Assembly: GCF_000801295.1 (NCBI RefSeq)
Contig: NZ_AP012978.1
Coordinates: 2,525,001 to 2,589,000, forward strand
DNA from: an endosymbiont of unidentified scaly snail isolate Monju
Lineage (GTDB): Bacteria; Pseudomonadota; Gammaproteobacteria; Chromatiales; Chromatiaceae
DNA: 64,000 bases
Reading direction: 5' to 3'
Each line of letters opens with the position of its first letter. Position 1 is the stretch's first letter. Made by a program: the position numbers and the translations under genes. Positions 1-9,440 of this stretch are shown in pieces. The notes beneath the pieces were generated by a model that ran no database searches, was not told where the DNA came from, and worked only from the letters and a program-made list of their open reading frames with translations.

Positions 1-104
1 TGAATGGAGACGTGCGCCTTGCCGTACAGGGTGGTGTCAGCGGCGACAGCAGCCGGCGCGGCCACGACGGCGGCGATGGCAGCAGCGATAAGCTTCTTGT
101 TCAT
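1..104 (-). CDS. Gram-negative porin, N-terminal fragment
   Basis: Only the first 34 codons are present; the gene runs off the left edge. It starts with a classic Sec signal peptide (MNKKL, a long Ala/Val-rich core, cleavage likely after AVAA) followed by DTTLYGKAHVSI, which is the first beta-strand of general porins (DTTLYG is typical of the mature start). The product would be an outer-membrane trimeric diffusion channel. The ATG at 104 is preceded by GGGAG at good spacing. Which porin subfamily it is cannot be judged from this fragment. Confidence 0.8.
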   Translation of the reverse strand, partial: MNKKLIAAAIAAVVAAPAAVAADTTLYGKAHVSI

Positions 105-327
105 TTCAGAACTCCCGCAAATGGTTGATGGGTTGATTTGCACGGGCAATGGTAGTGTGACGAGCCACACATTGCAAGCCCTTCTTTGCAAAAAAAACAC
201 GCCACCATACGAGCTGTGGCTTTTTTGCAACATCACGGGAATTCAAGGGCTTGGGACACATTGGCGATGCAGATAGCGAAGAATGCTGGGGCTTCGGGGC
301 TCTTTCACGACGAGGCGACCTGCAATT

Positions 328-532
328 CACCACAGAGAACAGAGCACACAGAGAGATTCTCTGCAGGGTGCCTCGCTTGCCCAAAGCTTGTGACAGCAAG
401 CGCTCATGGCCGCCCGCTTCCGGTCCGGTGCTGACCGTTCCACATCGGGCCTTGACCATGGTTTCCACGTGACGCCGAGAATTGTGCTTCTGCCACCCTA
501 TGATCTCTGTGTGCTCTGTATCCTCTGTGGTG
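328..532. mobile_element. MITE-like element 1 with inverted CCACAGAG arms, no gene inside
   Basis: The left arm (328-357) reads CACCACAGAGAACAGAGCAC and continues with ACAGAGA. The right arm (503-532), read on the other strand, is CACCACAGAGGATACAGAGC and continues with ACACAGAGA. The arms face each other and are built from short CACAGAG units. The roughly 150 bp between them show no coding sequence and no similarity to the interiors of the two related elements at 7438-7950 and 9441-9619. It lies between the porin start and the rpsI terminator, within the 105-603 gap, which holds no gene. Confidence 0.65.
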
Positions 533-544
533 AGCCGCCCAAAA

Positions 545-574
545 TGCAAAAGGCCCCTCCACAAGGGGGGCCTT
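545..574 (-). terminator. Rho-independent terminator of rplM-rpsI
   Basis: An 8-bp perfect stem (AAGGCCCC at 550-557 pairing with GGGGCCTT at 567-574) with a 9-nt loop is followed on the minus strand by TTTTGCATTTT. It lies 30-60 nt past the rpsI stop codon. Confidence 0.85.
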
Positions 575-603
575 CTCTGCTCGGGCGATCGCGTGGCAGC
601 GGA

Positions 604-996
604 TCAGCGCTTGGAGTACTGCGGACGCTTGCGCGCCTTGTGCAGACCCACCTTCTTGCGCTCGACCATGCGGGCATCGCGGGTCAGCAGACCGGCCTGA
701 CGCAGCGGGGCGCGCAGCGACTCGTCGTATTCCAGCAGGGCGCGGGCGATGCCGTGACGGATGGCACCGGCCTGACCGGTGTTGCCACCACCCTTGACGG
801 TGACCTTGACGTCGAGCTTGTTGAGGTTGTCGGTGAGCACCAGCGGCTGGCGCACCACCATGCGCGCGGTCTCGCGGCCGAAAAACTCGTCGAGCGCGCG
901 GCCGTTGACAGTGATCTTGCCGCTACCGGGCGACAGGAAGACGCGGGCAGTGGAGGTCTTGCGACGACCGGTTCTGTAGTTCGCTTGCATTGCCAT
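604..996 (-). CDS. rpsI: 30S ribosomal protein S9 (uS9)
   Basis: This is a 130-residue protein of normal S9 length. It contains [14 protein letters not shown] near the N-terminus and ends in the basic tail [11 protein letters not shown], whose final Lys-Arg reaches the P-site tRNA in the ribosome. It is the second gene of the rplM-rpsI operon, 10 nt after rplM, with a GAGAG ribosome binding site upstream of ATG 996 (ATG 990 is also possible). A terminator follows. Confidence 0.97.
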   Translation of the reverse strand: MAMQANYRTGRRKTSTARVFLSPGSGKITVNGRALDEFFGRETARMVVRQPLVLTDNLNKLDVKVTVKGGGNTGQAGAIRHGIARALLEYDESLRAPLRQAGLLTRDARMVERKKVGLHKARKRPQYSKR

Positions 997-1006
997 GACG
1001 ACTCTC

Positions 1007-1438
1007 TCAGATATCCAGCGGCTTGGGCTGTTGGGCCTGGTGGGGGTGCTCGGGGCCGGCGAAGATGCGCAGCTTCTTCATCATGGCGCGGCCCAGCGGG
1101 GTGCGCGGCAGCATACCGCGGACGGCGGTCTCGAGCACGCGCTCGGGCGCCTTCTGCAGGAGCTTTTCCAGGCTGATCGACTTGAGGTTGCCGATGTAAC
1201 CGGTGTGATGATAGTACATCTTGTCCTTCATCTTGTTGCCGGTGACCCGGATCTTCTCGGCATTGACCACGACGATGTAGTCGCCGGTGTCCACGTGCGG
1301 CGTGAAGATGGGCTTGTGCTTGCCTTTCAGACGACGCGCGATCTCGGAGGCGAGACGGCCGAGGGTCTTGCCTTCGGCGTCCACGACGTACCAGTCGCGG
1401 CGGACTTCTGCGGGTTTGGCGCTGACCGTGGTTTTCAT
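1007..1438 (-). CDS. rplM: 50S ribosomal protein L13 (uL13)
   Basis: This is a 143-residue protein with typical L13 blocks: [16 protein letters not shown] at the N-terminus, then [18 protein letters not shown], and [18 protein letters not shown] near the end. The start MKTTVSA at 1438 was chosen over a start 20 codons upstream because it has a GGAGCAGGA ribosome binding site and matches the family N-terminus. L13 is an early assembly protein of the large subunit. It is the first gene of the operon, driven by the promoter at 1511-1539. Confidence 0.97.
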   Translation of the reverse strand: MKTTVSAKPAEVRRDWYVVDAEGKTLGRLASEIARRLKGKHKPIFTPHVDTGDYIVVVNAEKIRVTGNKMKDKMYYHHTGYIGNLKSISLEKLLQKAPERVLETAVRGMLPRTPLGRAMMKKLRIFAGPEHPHQAQQPKPLDI

Positions 1439-1454
1439 TTTCCTGCTCCAGCGG

Positions 1455-1470
1455 GGCCTGCACGCAGGCC
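1455..1470 (-). promoter_or_regulatory. Hairpin in the rplM leader, candidate L13 autoregulatory site
   Basis: The arms GGCCTGC and GCAGGCC are perfect complements separated by 2 nt. The hairpin sits directly upstream of the rplM ribosome binding site (about 1443-1452) within a leader of about 70 nt. In E. coli the rplM-rpsI leader is a target of feedback control by L13; that this hairpin plays that role here is inference. Confidence 0.4.
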
Positions 1471-1510
1471 ACCAGGACTCGGGTTCAAGTGGTTTCACGA
1501 AAGGGCGCGA

Positions 1511-1539
1511 ATATTAGCGTCCCCGGCGGCGCTTGACAA
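1511..1539 (-). promoter_or_regulatory. Sigma-70 promoter of rplM-rpsI
   Basis: On the minus strand a -35 box TTGTCA (1534-1539) is followed after exactly 17 nt by a -10 box TAATAT (1511-1516). Both boxes are close to consensus and spacing is optimal. Predicted transcription starts near 1504, about 65 nt upstream of the rplM start. Confidence 0.8.
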
Positions 1540-1639
1540 GCACTTTCGACCGCCTCGGCACTCTTCGGCCCGAGAACGTATCTCCGGCGTCCAGCAGCGG
1601 CACCCCCGCCGCGAACATGCCGCCAAAGGACCAGCCCCT

Positions 1640-1666
1640 CGCAGGAATGGCGTCCTCGCGGTGAAC
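1640..1666 (-). repeat. Dispersed 27-bp repeat, copy A (diverged)
   Basis: The stretch reads CGCAGGAATGGCGTCCTCGC and continues GGTGAAC. It has the same length as the copy at 46961-46987 and matches it at about 22 of 27 positions. It lies in the 1540-1871 gap between the rplM promoter and the [2Fe-2S] gene, which otherwise holds only the terminator at 1694-1724. Function unknown; REP-like intergenic repeats behave this way. Confidence 0.45.
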
Positions 1667-1693
1667 CCCCGCACAGGGATGTACGACGCAGGC

Positions 1694-1724
1694 AAAAAAA
1701 ACGCGTGGCGGGGGGCGCCACGCG
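1694..1724 (-). terminator. Strong Rho-independent terminator
   Basis: A 9-bp perfect stem (CGCGTGGCG at 1702-1710 with CGCCACGCG at 1716-1724) and a 5-nt G loop are followed on the minus strand by eight Ts. It lies about 150 nt past the [2Fe-2S] gene and upstream of the rplM promoter, so it insulates rplM-rpsI from that transcription. Confidence 0.85.
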
Positions 1725-1871
1725 AAATGTAACCGCCAAAGGAGGATGGAGGAGTACTGACTCGATGAATCAGTATGTGAGAAGTTTCTGATATTCCTGT
1801 GCAGCTGTCAAGTGCACCAGTTCACATTGCGTGTTGGTCTTCAGCGACGTCCAGCAACCCGGAGGGGTGTC

Positions 1872-2198
1872 TCAGATGGCGTCTTCGCGGTTGATGAGCA
1901 GGCGCTCCACCCGCCGGCCGTGGCGTAGATGCTCCTCGATGATCTCGTCCAGGTCGCTCTGGTCGACGTAGGTGTACCAGGTCTCCTCGGGATAGATTAC
2001 GATCACCGGCCCCTGCTCGCAGCGATCCAGGCAACCGGCGGTGTTGATGCGCACACGGCCCGCCCCGTGGATGCCCAGCGCCTTGCAGCGCTGCTTGACG
2101 TAGTCGCGCGCCTCGCGCGCACCACAGTCATTGCACGAGGGCCGGCCATCGTCACGCTGGTTGGTGCAGAAGAAAACATGGTACTGGTAGCGACCCAT
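1872..2198 (-). CDS. (2Fe-2S) ferredoxin domain protein, thioredoxin-like fold
   Basis: This is a 108-residue protein of the small thioredoxin-fold [2Fe-2S] type. Visible ligands are a Cys in FFCTNQRDDG, a following CNDCG, and CLDRCEQGP, the paired-cysteine pattern of this family. A central INTAGCLDRC and VIVIYPEETWY match the family core. The ATG at 2198 was preferred to the GTG at 2210 because GTGAGG lies about 8 nt upstream of it. It is divergent from the GlcF-like gene. The family is a soluble electron carrier or cluster protein; its partner is unknown here. Confidence 0.85.
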   Translation of the reverse strand: MGRYQYHVFFCTNQRDDGRPSCNDCGAREARDYVKQRCKALGIHGAGRVRINTAGCLDRCEQGPVIVIYPEETWYTYVDQSDLDEIIEEHLRHGRRVERLLINREDAI

Positions 2199-2231
2199 CG
2201 GCTGCCTCACTCTCGCTGTGGGATGACAGCC

Positions 2232-2239
2232 ATTATACT
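2232..2239. promoter_or_regulatory. Overlapping divergent -10 boxes
   Basis: The same bases give TATAAT on the minus strand (2232-2237, toward the [2Fe-2S] gene) and TATACT on the plus strand (2234-2239, toward the GlcF-like gene). Neither has a good -35 box at 17 nt, so only the -10 elements are supported. If both are used, RNA polymerase can serve only one direction at a time. Confidence 0.4.
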
Positions 2240-2266
2240 GGTGCGCCCTGCAACCATCCCAGCACT

Positions 2267-3397
2267 ATGAACGACCGCGACAACGCCCTGCAGGCCGCCG
2301 ATCACTGCGTGAAATGCGGTCTCTGCCTGCCGCACTGCCCCACCTATCGGCTGTATGCCGACGAAGCCGATTCGCCGCGCGGCCGCATTGCCCTCGCCGA
2401 GGGCCTGCTGCGCGGCATGCTGGCACCCGACGCCACGCTGCGCGAACACCTGGACCGCTGCCTGTTATGCCGCGCCTGCGAGGTCCATTGCCCATCTGGC
2501 GTGAGATTCGGTCGCATCATGGATGCCGCACGCAACGAACTCGGGCCAGGCGAGGCTGCTCCCTCACTCGACCGCCCGCTGGCGCGCCTGGGGCTCGCCC
2601 TGGCCCGCCACCTGCCACTGCCTGGGCGTCGGGCCCGACTGGCGCGCGCCCTGCCGGGCAGCGGTTCGGCGCCTGCACCCGGCCACTATGCCCCGTCCGG
2701 GACCCCGCGCAGCCGCCTGGGCCTGCTCACCGGCTGCGTGACCGGGACCCAGCAGGCCGGCGCGCTGCATGCGGCGATCCGCCTGCTCAACGCCCTGGGC
2801 CACGAGGTGGTGATCCCGCCCGCGGCGGCCTGTTGCGGCGCCCTGGCCGCACACCACGGCGACCCGGCAACCGCCGTGCGCCAGACCGACGCACTGCACG
2901 GGGCCTTCACCGGACTCGACGGCGTGGTCGCCATCGCCAGCGGCTGCGCCCTGCAACTGCACGAAACCCTGCCCGAGCTCGGCCCCGAAGACATCGTCAC
3001 ACGCCTGGCCCGGGAGCTGCCGGACTCAGGCCTGCGCTTTGCCCCCGTGAACACCCGAGTGGCCCTGCACGTCCCCTGCACCCTGGCCAACGGCCTGCGC
3101 CGGGGAGACGATCTGCCGCGCCTGATCGATTGCCTGCCGGAGACCGACTGGCCCCCCCTGGGGCGGCCTGGCGGCTGCTGTGGCGCAGCCGGCATGCACC
3201 TGCTGACCCGGCACGCACAGGCCGAACGACTGCGCCAGCCGCTACTCGACCAGCTGCTGCGCGAACGCCCCGCGCTGCTGCTCACCAGTAACATCGGTTG
3301 TGCCCTGCACCTGGCCGAGGGCGCACGGGCGCACGGGCTGTCGATCGAGGTCTTGCACCCGGTGGAACTGCTGGCACGGCAACTCGAGGAGGCCTGA
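2267..3397 (+). CDS. GlcF-like (Fe-S)-binding oxidoreductase subunit
   Basis: This is a 376-residue protein. The first 90 residues hold two CxxCxxCxxxCP motifs (CVKCGLCLPHCP and CLLCRACEVHCP) for two [4Fe-4S] clusters. The C-terminal part has two CCG domains (CCGALAAHHGD and CCGAAGMHLL) as in glycolate oxidase GlcF, heterodisulfide reductase subunits and LutA. These proteins pass electrons from a flavoprotein dehydrogenase to the quinone pool. No GlcD/GlcE or lactate dehydrogenase partner is adjacent, so the substrate is unknown. The ribosome binding site is weak. Confidence 0.8.
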   Translation: MNDRDNALQAADHCVKCGLCLPHCPTYRLYADEADSPRGRIALAEGLLRGMLAPDATLREHLDRCLLCRACEVHCPSGVRFGRIMDAARNELGPGEAAPSLDRPLARLGLALARHLPLPGRRARLARALPGSGSAPAPGHYAPSGTPRSRLGLLTGCVTGTQQAGALHAAIRLLNALGHEVVIPPAAACCGALAAHHGDPATAVRQTDALHGAFTGLDGVVAIASGCALQLHETLPELGPEDIVTRLARELPDSGLRFAPVNTRVALHVPCTLANGLRRGDDLPRLIDCLPETDWPPLGRPGGCCGAAGMHLLTRHAQAERLRQPLLDQLLRERPALLLTSNIGCALHLAEGARAHGLSIEVLHPVELLARQLEEA

Positions 3398-3477
3398 GCA
3401 CGCGCCATTGCCCAGCCCGGATGCTTCACCGATTCTCGGGATACCGGCAAAAGATCCGGGTCAACCACCATTTCCGC

Positions 3478-3483
3478 TACAAT
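3478..3483 (+). promoter_or_regulatory. -10 box of coq7, possibly giving a leaderless mRNA
   Basis: TACAAT ends 7 nt before the coq7 ATG at 3491, so transcription from it would start at or next to the A of the start codon. No purine-rich ribosome binding site precedes the ATG, which fits a leaderless message. The -35 region is poor. Confidence 0.4.
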
Positions 3484-3490
3484 CACCCGT

Positions 3491-4135
3491 ATGAGCAATC
3501 GACACTACAGCACCGCCGACACCCTGCTGCTGGGCTTCGACCAGGCCCTGCGCACCCTGTTCGGCCAGCCGAAAGTCACCGGCCGCCCCAATCCGGCCGA
3601 CAGCATCGAAGAGACCGAGCTGGACGAGCGCCAGCGCGACCACATCGCCCGCCTGCTGCGCATCGACCATACCGGCGAGGTGTGCGCCCAGGGGCTGTCC
3701 CAGGGACAGGCACTCACCGCGCGTGATCCAGAAGTGCGCGACGCCATGGAGCAGTCTGCCGACGAGGAGAACGACCATCTCGCCTGGTGCCAGCAACGCA
3801 TCGAGGAACTGGGTGGACGCACCAGCCTGCTCAACCCCCTGTGGTATGCGGGCTCACTGGCCATCGGCGCGACGGCCGGGCTGGCCGGCGACCGCTGGAG
3901 CCTGGGCTTCGTCGGCGAGACCGAACGCCAGGTCGAGGCCCATCTGCGGTCTCACCTCGACGAGATCCCCCCCGAAGACCGCCGCTCGCGCGCCATCCTC
4001 GAGCAGATGAAGACCGACGAGATCGAACACGGCGAGAAGGCCATGCGCCATGGTGGCGCCGAGTTGCCCGCACCGGTGAAGCTGGCGATGAAGCTGACAT
4101 CAAAGGTGATGACGAAATCGGTCTATTACCTCTGA
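3491..4135 (+). CDS. coq7: 3-demethoxyubiquinol 3-hydroxylase (Coq7)
   Basis: This 214-residue protein is a carboxylate-bridged di-iron monooxygenase that hydroxylates 3-demethoxyubiquinol in aerobic ubiquinone synthesis. The iron ligands are recognisable: Glu in [10 protein letters not shown], Glu and His in [10 protein letters not shown], Glu in [10 protein letters not shown], and the final Glu/His in [12 protein letters not shown] hydrophobic stretch ([14 protein letters not shown]) is the usual membrane-association surface. It ends in [10 protein letters not shown], as do family members. It is a single gene, converging on the sulfotransferase gene. Confidence 0.95.
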   Translation: MSNRHYSTADTLLLGFDQALRTLFGQPKVTGRPNPADSIEETELDERQRDHIARLLRIDHTGEVCAQGLSQGQALTARDPEVRDAMEQSADEENDHLAWCQQRIEELGGRTSLLNPLWYAGSLAIGATAGLAGDRWSLGFVGETERQVEAHLRSHLDEIPPEDRRSRAILEQMKTDEIEHGEKAMRHGGAELPAPVKLAMKLTSKVMTKSVYYL

Positions 4136-4150
4136 GCCCCCCCCGAACAA

Positions 4151-4200
4151 GTTCCCCCGCTTGCGGGGACCAGGAAGGGGCGCCCTGCCAGCCCCCTTCC
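4151..4200. terminator. Tandem hairpins between convergent genes
   Basis: Two hairpins lie in the 83-bp gap between the coq7 stop and the sulfotransferase stop. The first (4151-4170) folds through CCCCGC and GCGGGG. The second has 8-bp perfect arms GGAAGGGG (4173-4180) and CCCCTTCC (4193-4200). No T tract follows either, so a bidirectional terminator is a guess from position. Confidence 0.4.
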
Positions 4201-4218
4201 ATGCCAGGGATCGTAGTC

Positions 4219-6303
4219 CTACATTTCGAACAGGCCGTACTCGTCCGGAATATCGTCCGGCTTGAATTCGCGTAACGCCTCGAACAGCGGCCTCAGATGC
4301 TTTTCGTAGGGTTTCCAACGCCCGATCGACGTTGAATAGAGCTTCTGACGAACCTGCCACTTACTCGCGGTCTGCACCTGGCGTTCCTGTTCGTAGAAGC
4401 GCTTCATGGCATCCTCGACCGTGATACCGAGGAATGCTGCCAGGCGGTGGATCATCCCTTCGAGGTCGGTGACCAGTTTCTCATAATCGAGCGTGAACAC
4501 GGGGTTGGGAATGAGCGATTTCCAGTGACTCATGAGACGCTCCTGCTCCCAGTACTGGAACGCCAGGTTTTTCAGATCGTAGGCATAGGGGTGGTAGCCG
4601 CCAAAATCCTGGAAATAGATCGACAATAGGTTGTCGCGTGGATCGCGCCGGATATGGATCACCGGCGCGCACGGAAACTCCAGCGCAAACAGGCCCAACA
4701 GTTGAAAGTTGTGGGGCAGTTTGTTGGTCACGAAGGACTCGCCATGGCGTGCCTGCGCCTCGAGACGGGCCAGATGGTTCCGAGCCATCGCCTCACAATC
4801 GACGGCATCCACAGCCAGAATGCTCTCGGCCTCGTCGAGAATCCGGGGCACTTGAAGTCCGGGCCCGGCACTGAGGCCCGTCACGGCGCCAAATTCGCCC
4901 GCACCATGCACGGCGGAATGCGCCGAGACGATCTGTTCGGTAAGGGTCGTACCTGAACGGGGCATGCCCACGATAAGCACCGGCAAGCGACTGTCCAGCC
5001 CCCAGTCGGCGCGCTCTTCAAAGAACGAACGACTGTAGATCTTCAGGGTACGATCGACCCACCCCCGGTAAGCAAGCCGGTCCCAGCTGTATCCCTTGAG
5101 CTGGTTGCCGCGCTTGTAATAGCGAAAGGCCTTGTCATACTCCTTGATGTTGCGGTAATGGTTGCCCAGTGCGAAACCCATCGAGGTGCGCACTTTCGCA
5201 TCGATGGCCGGATCATCGATTCGCTTTTCCATAAAGGCGACACCGGTGTCATCCAACTTGCGCTTGGGCACGAATGCCAGATGGACACGCGCAGCGACAT
5301 TCTCCGGGTCTTTTTTCAGTATCCGCTGCAACAAGGCTTCCTGCAGATCGAAATCACCGATGAGCGAAAGCGTCTGCGCTGCCTCCAACAGGATATCGGG
5401 ATCGTCGCCACCTTGTTCCACCGCCTCATCAAGAGCACCCCGCCCTGTTTCGATTTCGCCGGAAGTAACATACAAATCGGCTAACGCCAACGCGGTTTTC
5501 GGAATGGAGGCACCCAATTCACGCGCCTTCTTCAGAGCCTCTTCGGCATCGCCGTATTCACCTCGTTCGCCAAGTACCTTACCCAAGGCATAGAACAGGA
5601 GCGGATCTTCGGATGTCTTCTCGATGGCTCGCCGGAAATAACGTTCCGCCAATTCGTGACGACTGAGGCCGTAATAGATCTTGCCCACCTCGTGCAGGAA
5701 ATCACCATCCTCGGCATCAGCCAGCTCTGCCGCCCGAGCTACGGCCTCGTCCACCTGCCTGGGCTTGCGTAATTCCATCCGGATCTTGGCCAGGTTCAGC
5801 CAGGCCCTGGGATCTTCGGGCGAGATTTTCACCGCCTGCTCGAACAGGACCTCCGCCTCCCGCAGGCGCTTCAACTCGTGCTGGACAATGGCCAGATTGT
5901 CAATGGCGTCACGTGACTTGGGGTCCAACCGAATGGTCGCTTGAAACGCGTCGCGGGCCTTTTCCAGTTCCCGCTTCATGAAATAGGCCATCCCAAGGTT
6001 GTAATGATAGAGCCCGACCTTGGGTGCCTTGCGGATCGCTTGCCTTATCAGTCCAATGGCATCGTCGGGTTTGCCCTCGACCAATTGGATGTACCCCGCC
6101 AAGTGAAGCGCGTCGGGGTGGCTGGGAAAATGCTTTCGTACCTCGTCGATAATCGCCTTCGCCCGCCCAAAATCTTGGCGATTCAGTGCATGCACCGCCG
6201 CGGCCAGTGCGTGCTTCAACTCGGCCTGCCGAGAATCCCCGTTTGAAGCTTGCGGCATCCTGGCACTTTTCCTGGATATCGGAGAGGAAGATTTACCAGC
6301 CAT
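4219..6303 (-). CDS. TPR-repeat sulfotransferase family protein
   Basis: This 694-residue protein has two parts. Residues about 25-400 are a run of tetratricopeptide repeats, with motifs such as LYHYNLGMAYF, SRDAIDNLAIVQHEL and PRAWLNLAKIRM. Residues about 440-650 are a sulfotransferase domain: VGMPRSGTTLTEQIV is the PAPS 5'-phosphate loop and IHIRRDPRDNLLSIYFQDF matches the 3'-phosphate-binding strand and helix. No signal peptide or membrane segment is seen, so it is probably cytosolic. Family members sulfate proteins or sugars; the acceptor is unknown. It lies 58 nt downstream of hemE on the same strand. Confidence 0.88.
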   Translation of the reverse strand: MAGKSSSPISRKSARMPQASNGDSRQAELKHALAAAVHALNRQDFGRAKAIIDEVRKHFPSHPDALHLAGYIQLVEGKPDDAIGLIRQAIRKAPKVGLYHYNLGMAYFMKRELEKARDAFQATIRLDPKSRDAIDNLAIVQHELKRLREAEVLFEQAVKISPEDPRAWLNLAKIRMELRKPRQVDEAVARAAELADAEDGDFLHEVGKIYYGLSRHELAERYFRRAIEKTSEDPLLFYALGKVLGERGEYGDAEEALKKARELGASIPKTALALADLYVTSGEIETGRGALDEAVEQGGDDPDILLEAAQTLSLIGDFDLQEALLQRILKKDPENVAARVHLAFVPKRKLDDTGVAFMEKRIDDPAIDAKVRTSMGFALGNHYRNIKEYDKAFRYYKRGNQLKGYSWDRLAYRGWVDRTLKIYSRSFFEERADWGLDSRLPVLIVGMPRSGTTLTEQIVSAHSAVHGAGEFGAVTGLSAGPGLQVPRILDEAESILAVDAVDCEAMARNHLARLEAQARHGESFVTNKLPHNFQLLGLFALEFPCAPVIHIRRDPRDNLLSIYFQDFGGYHPYAYDLKNLAFQYWEQERLMSHWKSLIPNPVFTLDYEKLVTDLEGMIHRLAAFLGITVEDAMKRFYEQERQVQTASKWQVRQKLYSTSIGRWKPYEKHLRPLFEALREFKPDDIPDEYGLFEM

Positions 6304-6361
6304 GTTGCTTTTCTCGACCGCTCGCCAAAGTAGGTATCATCGCGTGGCTCGCTCTCAAAAC

Positions 6362-7426
6362 TCAGCCATGATACGCCCGACTCAACTCATGCACCGCCTC
6401 GACCATGGCGGCGGCGTGCTCGGGCGGGATCTCGGGGTGGATGCCATGGCCCAGGTTGAAGACGTGCCCCGAGCCCTGGCCATAGCTCTCCAGGATCTCG
6501 GCCACCGCGCGGCGGATGGCCTCGGGCGAGGCGTAGAGGGTACAGGGGTCGAGGTTGCCCTGCAGCGCCACGCGGTCGCCGACACGACGGCGTGCCTCGC
6601 CGATGTCGATGGTCCAGTCGAGCCCCAGGGCGTCGGCACCGGTGTCGGCCATCATCTCCAGCCAGCCCATGCCGCCCTTGGTGAACAGGATCACCGGCAC
6701 GCGGCGGCCTTCGGCCTCGCGGGTCAGGCCATCGACGATGCGTTGCATATAGGCCAGGGAGAAGGCCGCGTAGTCGCGCGGGGTGAGGGTGCCGCCCCAG
6801 GTGTCGAAGATCATCACGGCCTGGGCACCGGCGGCGATCTGGGCGTTGAGATAGGCGGTCACTGCATCAGCCAGCTTGCCGAGCAGGGCGTGCATCAGTT
6901 CGGGGGCGTCGAACAGCATGCCCTTGGAGCGGGCAAAGTTCTTGGTGCTGCCCCCCTCGACCATGTAGGTGGCGAGCGTCCAGGGGCTGCCGGAGAAGCC
7001 GATCAGGGGCACCCGGCCGTCGAGCTCGCGGCGGATGGTGCGCACCGCGTCCATGACGTAGCCCAGGTCGTCCTCCATGTCGGGCACGCCCAGGGCCTCG
7101 ATGGCGGCACGGTCGCGTACCGGGCGCTCGAACTTCGGCCCTTCACCCTCGCCGAAGTACAGCCCCAGGCCCATGGCGTCGGGAATGGTGAGGATGTCGG
7201 AAAACAGGATGGCTGCGTCCAGCGGGAAACGCTCCAGCGGCTGGATGGTCACTTCGCAGGCCAGTTCGGGGTTCTTGCACAGCTCGAGAAAGCTGCCCGC
7301 CTTGGCGCGGGTGGCGCGGTATTCGGGCAGGTAACGACCGGCCTGGCGCATCATCCACACTGGGGTCGTGTCCACGGGCTCGCGTAGCAGGGCGCGCAGG
7401 AAACGGTCGTTCTTCAGTTCAGTCAT
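6362..7426 (-). CDS. hemE: Uroporphyrinogen decarboxylase
   Basis: This 354-residue protein decarboxylates the four acetate side chains of uroporphyrinogen III to give coproporphyrinogen III in heme synthesis. The signature [15 protein letters not shown] lies near the N-terminus, and [17 protein letters not shown] and [13 protein letters not shown] follow. The start MTELKND at 7426 fits the family; the reading frame continues 15 codons further upstream (CSLCPLW...) only because it runs into the CACAGAG repeat arm. The start has no clear ribosome binding site, and the repeat element begins 12 nt upstream. The order gltB-gltD-hemE is conserved in relatives. Confidence 0.96.
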   Translation of the reverse strand: MTELKNDRFLRALLREPVDTTPVWMMRQAGRYLPEYRATRAKAGSFLELCKNPELACEVTIQPLERFPLDAAILFSDILTIPDAMGLGLYFGEGEGPKFERPVRDRAAIEALGVPDMEDDLGYVMDAVRTIRRELDGRVPLIGFSGSPWTLATYMVEGGSTKNFARSKGMLFDAPELMHALLGKLADAVTAYLNAQIAAGAQAVMIFDTWGGTLTPRDYAAFSLAYMQRIVDGLTREAEGRRVPVILFTKGGMGWLEMMADTGADALGLDWTIDIGEARRRVGDRVALQGNLDPCTLYASPEAIRRAVAEILESYGQGSGHVFNLGHGIHPEIPPEHAAAMVEAVHELSRAYHG

Positions 7427-7437
7427 TTTGATTTTCA

Positions 7438-7954
<517 letters not shown>

Positions 7955-7958
7955 CAAG

Positions 7959-9413
7959 CTATCGCGGCAGATCGGTGCGCCCCATGAGGTATTCGTCGAT
8001 GGCGGCAGCGGCCGGGCGGCCTTCGCGGATGGCCCAGACCACCAGCGACTGACCGCGGCGCATGTCGCCAGCAGCGAAGACACCGTCGATGGAGGTACGG
8101 TAGGCGTCGCGGCCCTCGGTACCGCCCCGCACGTTGCCGCGCGCATCCAGCGCCACGCCCAGTTCCTCGAGCATGCCCTCGTGCACCGGGTGGACGAAGC
8201 CCATGGCCAGCGTCACCAGGTCGGCCTTGAGTTCGAATTCGGAACCTTCGATCTCGTGCATCTGCATCCGGCCCTGCTCGTCACGCTCCCAACGCACCTT
8301 GACGCAGCGCAGGCCACGCACGTGTCCGTTGCCGTCGTCGAGGAATTCCTTGGTGAGCACGTTCCACATGCGCTCGCAGCCCTCTTCCTGCGAGGTGGAG
8401 GTACGCAGCTTGTGCGGCCAGTCGGGCCAGACCAGGTCCTTGTCTTCCTTTTCGGGCGGGCGATCCATGATCTCGATCTGGGTGATCGAGCGCGCGCCGT
8501 GACGCACCGAGGTGCCGATGCAGTCGGAGCCGGTATCCCCGCCGCCGATCACCACCACGTCCTTATCCTTGGCAGAGATCAGGTACTCCTCGGCACCGGG
8601 CACGCCCTGCACCACCTTGCTGTTGGCGCGCAGGAAGTCCATGGCGAAGTGCACACCTTCGAGATCACGGCCCGGCACCGGCAGGTCACGCGGCTGCTCG
8701 GAGCCCCCGGCGAGCAGCACGGCGTCGAACTCGTCGATGAGCTGGCGCGCCGGGATGTCCACGCCGATGTGACGGTTGATGTGGAACTCCACACCCTCGG
8801 CGCGCATCTGCGCGATACGCCGGTCGAGCAGCTTCTTGTTGAGCTTGAAGTCGGGAATGCCATAACGCAGCAGGCCGCCGATGCGGTCCTGGCGTTCGTA
8901 GACCACGACGTGATGACCGACCCGTGCCAGCTGCTGGGCAGCGGCCAGCCCGGCAGGGCCGGAGCCGACCACGGCGATCCGCTTGCCGGTCTTGTGTGCC
9001 GCGACCTGGGGCTTGATCCAGCCCATCTCCCAGCCCTTGTCGACGATGGCGCACTCGATGCTCTTGATGGTCACCGGCTCGTCGGTGATGTTGAGGGTGC
9101 ACGACTCCTGGCAGGGCGCCGGGCAGATGCGGCCGGTGACTTCGGGGAAGTTGTTGGTCGAGTGCAGCATCTCGAGCGCCTCGCGCCAGTCGCCGGTATA
9201 GACCAGGTCATTCCAGTCGGGGATCAGGTTGTTGACCGGACAACCCTGGTGGCAAAACGGAATGCCACAGTCCATGCAACGCGCGCCCTGGGCGCTGAGC
9301 TGTTCGTCGCTGAGCGGGATGACGAACTCGTCGAAGTGCCGGATGCGGTCGGCCACGGGCGCATAACTGCGCTCCTGGCGCGGGATCTCTTTAAAACCGG
9401 TTGGCTTGCCCAT
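7959..9413 (-). CDS. gltD: Glutamate synthase [NADPH] small subunit
   Basis: This 484-residue protein feeds electrons from NADPH through FAD and [4Fe-4S] clusters to GltB for glutamate synthesis from glutamine and 2-oxoglutarate. Cysteine motifs [17 protein letters not shown] and [11 protein letters not shown] lie in the first 110 residues. [17 protein letters not shown] (about 150) binds FAD and [14 protein letters not shown] (about 290) binds [24 protein letters not shown] near the end is typical. ATG 9413 has AGGTAA 8-13 nt upstream. It is separated from gltB by a 217-bp gap that holds repeat element 3. Confidence 0.97.
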   Translation of the reverse strand: MGKPTGFKEIPRQERSYAPVADRIRHFDEFVIPLSDEQLSAQGARCMDCGIPFCHQGCPVNNLIPDWNDLVYTGDWREALEMLHSTNNFPEVTGRICPAPCQESCTLNITDEPVTIKSIECAIVDKGWEMGWIKPQVAAHKTGKRIAVVGSGPAGLAAAQQLARVGHHVVVYERQDRIGGLLRYGIPDFKLNKKLLDRRIAQMRAEGVEFHINRHIGVDIPARQLIDEFDAVLLAGGSEQPRDLPVPGRDLEGVHFAMDFLRANSKVVQGVPGAEEYLISAKDKDVVVIGGGDTGSDCIGTSVRHGARSITQIEIMDRPPEKEDKDLVWPDWPHKLRTSTSQEEGCERMWNVLTKEFLDDGNGHVRGLRCVKVRWERDEQGRMQMHEIEGSEFELKADLVTLAMGFVHPVHEGMLEELGVALDARGNVRGGTEGRDAYRTSIDGVFAAGDMRRGQSLVVWAIREGRPAAAAIDEYLMGRTDLPR

Positions 9414-9440
9414 TGTTTGTTACCTGAATACTGTGTTTTC

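Noticed and set aside
468-478. CCACGTGAC resembling the core of a parS site
   Set aside because: Only the CACGTG core fits; the flanking bases of the ParB site TGTTNCACGTGAAACA do not match. Other CACGTG occurrences lie inside genes and also fail. No parS was found even near parAB.
406-1176. A 256-codon open frame on the plus strand
   Set aside because: It lies antisense to rpsI and rplM and starts inside repeat element 1.
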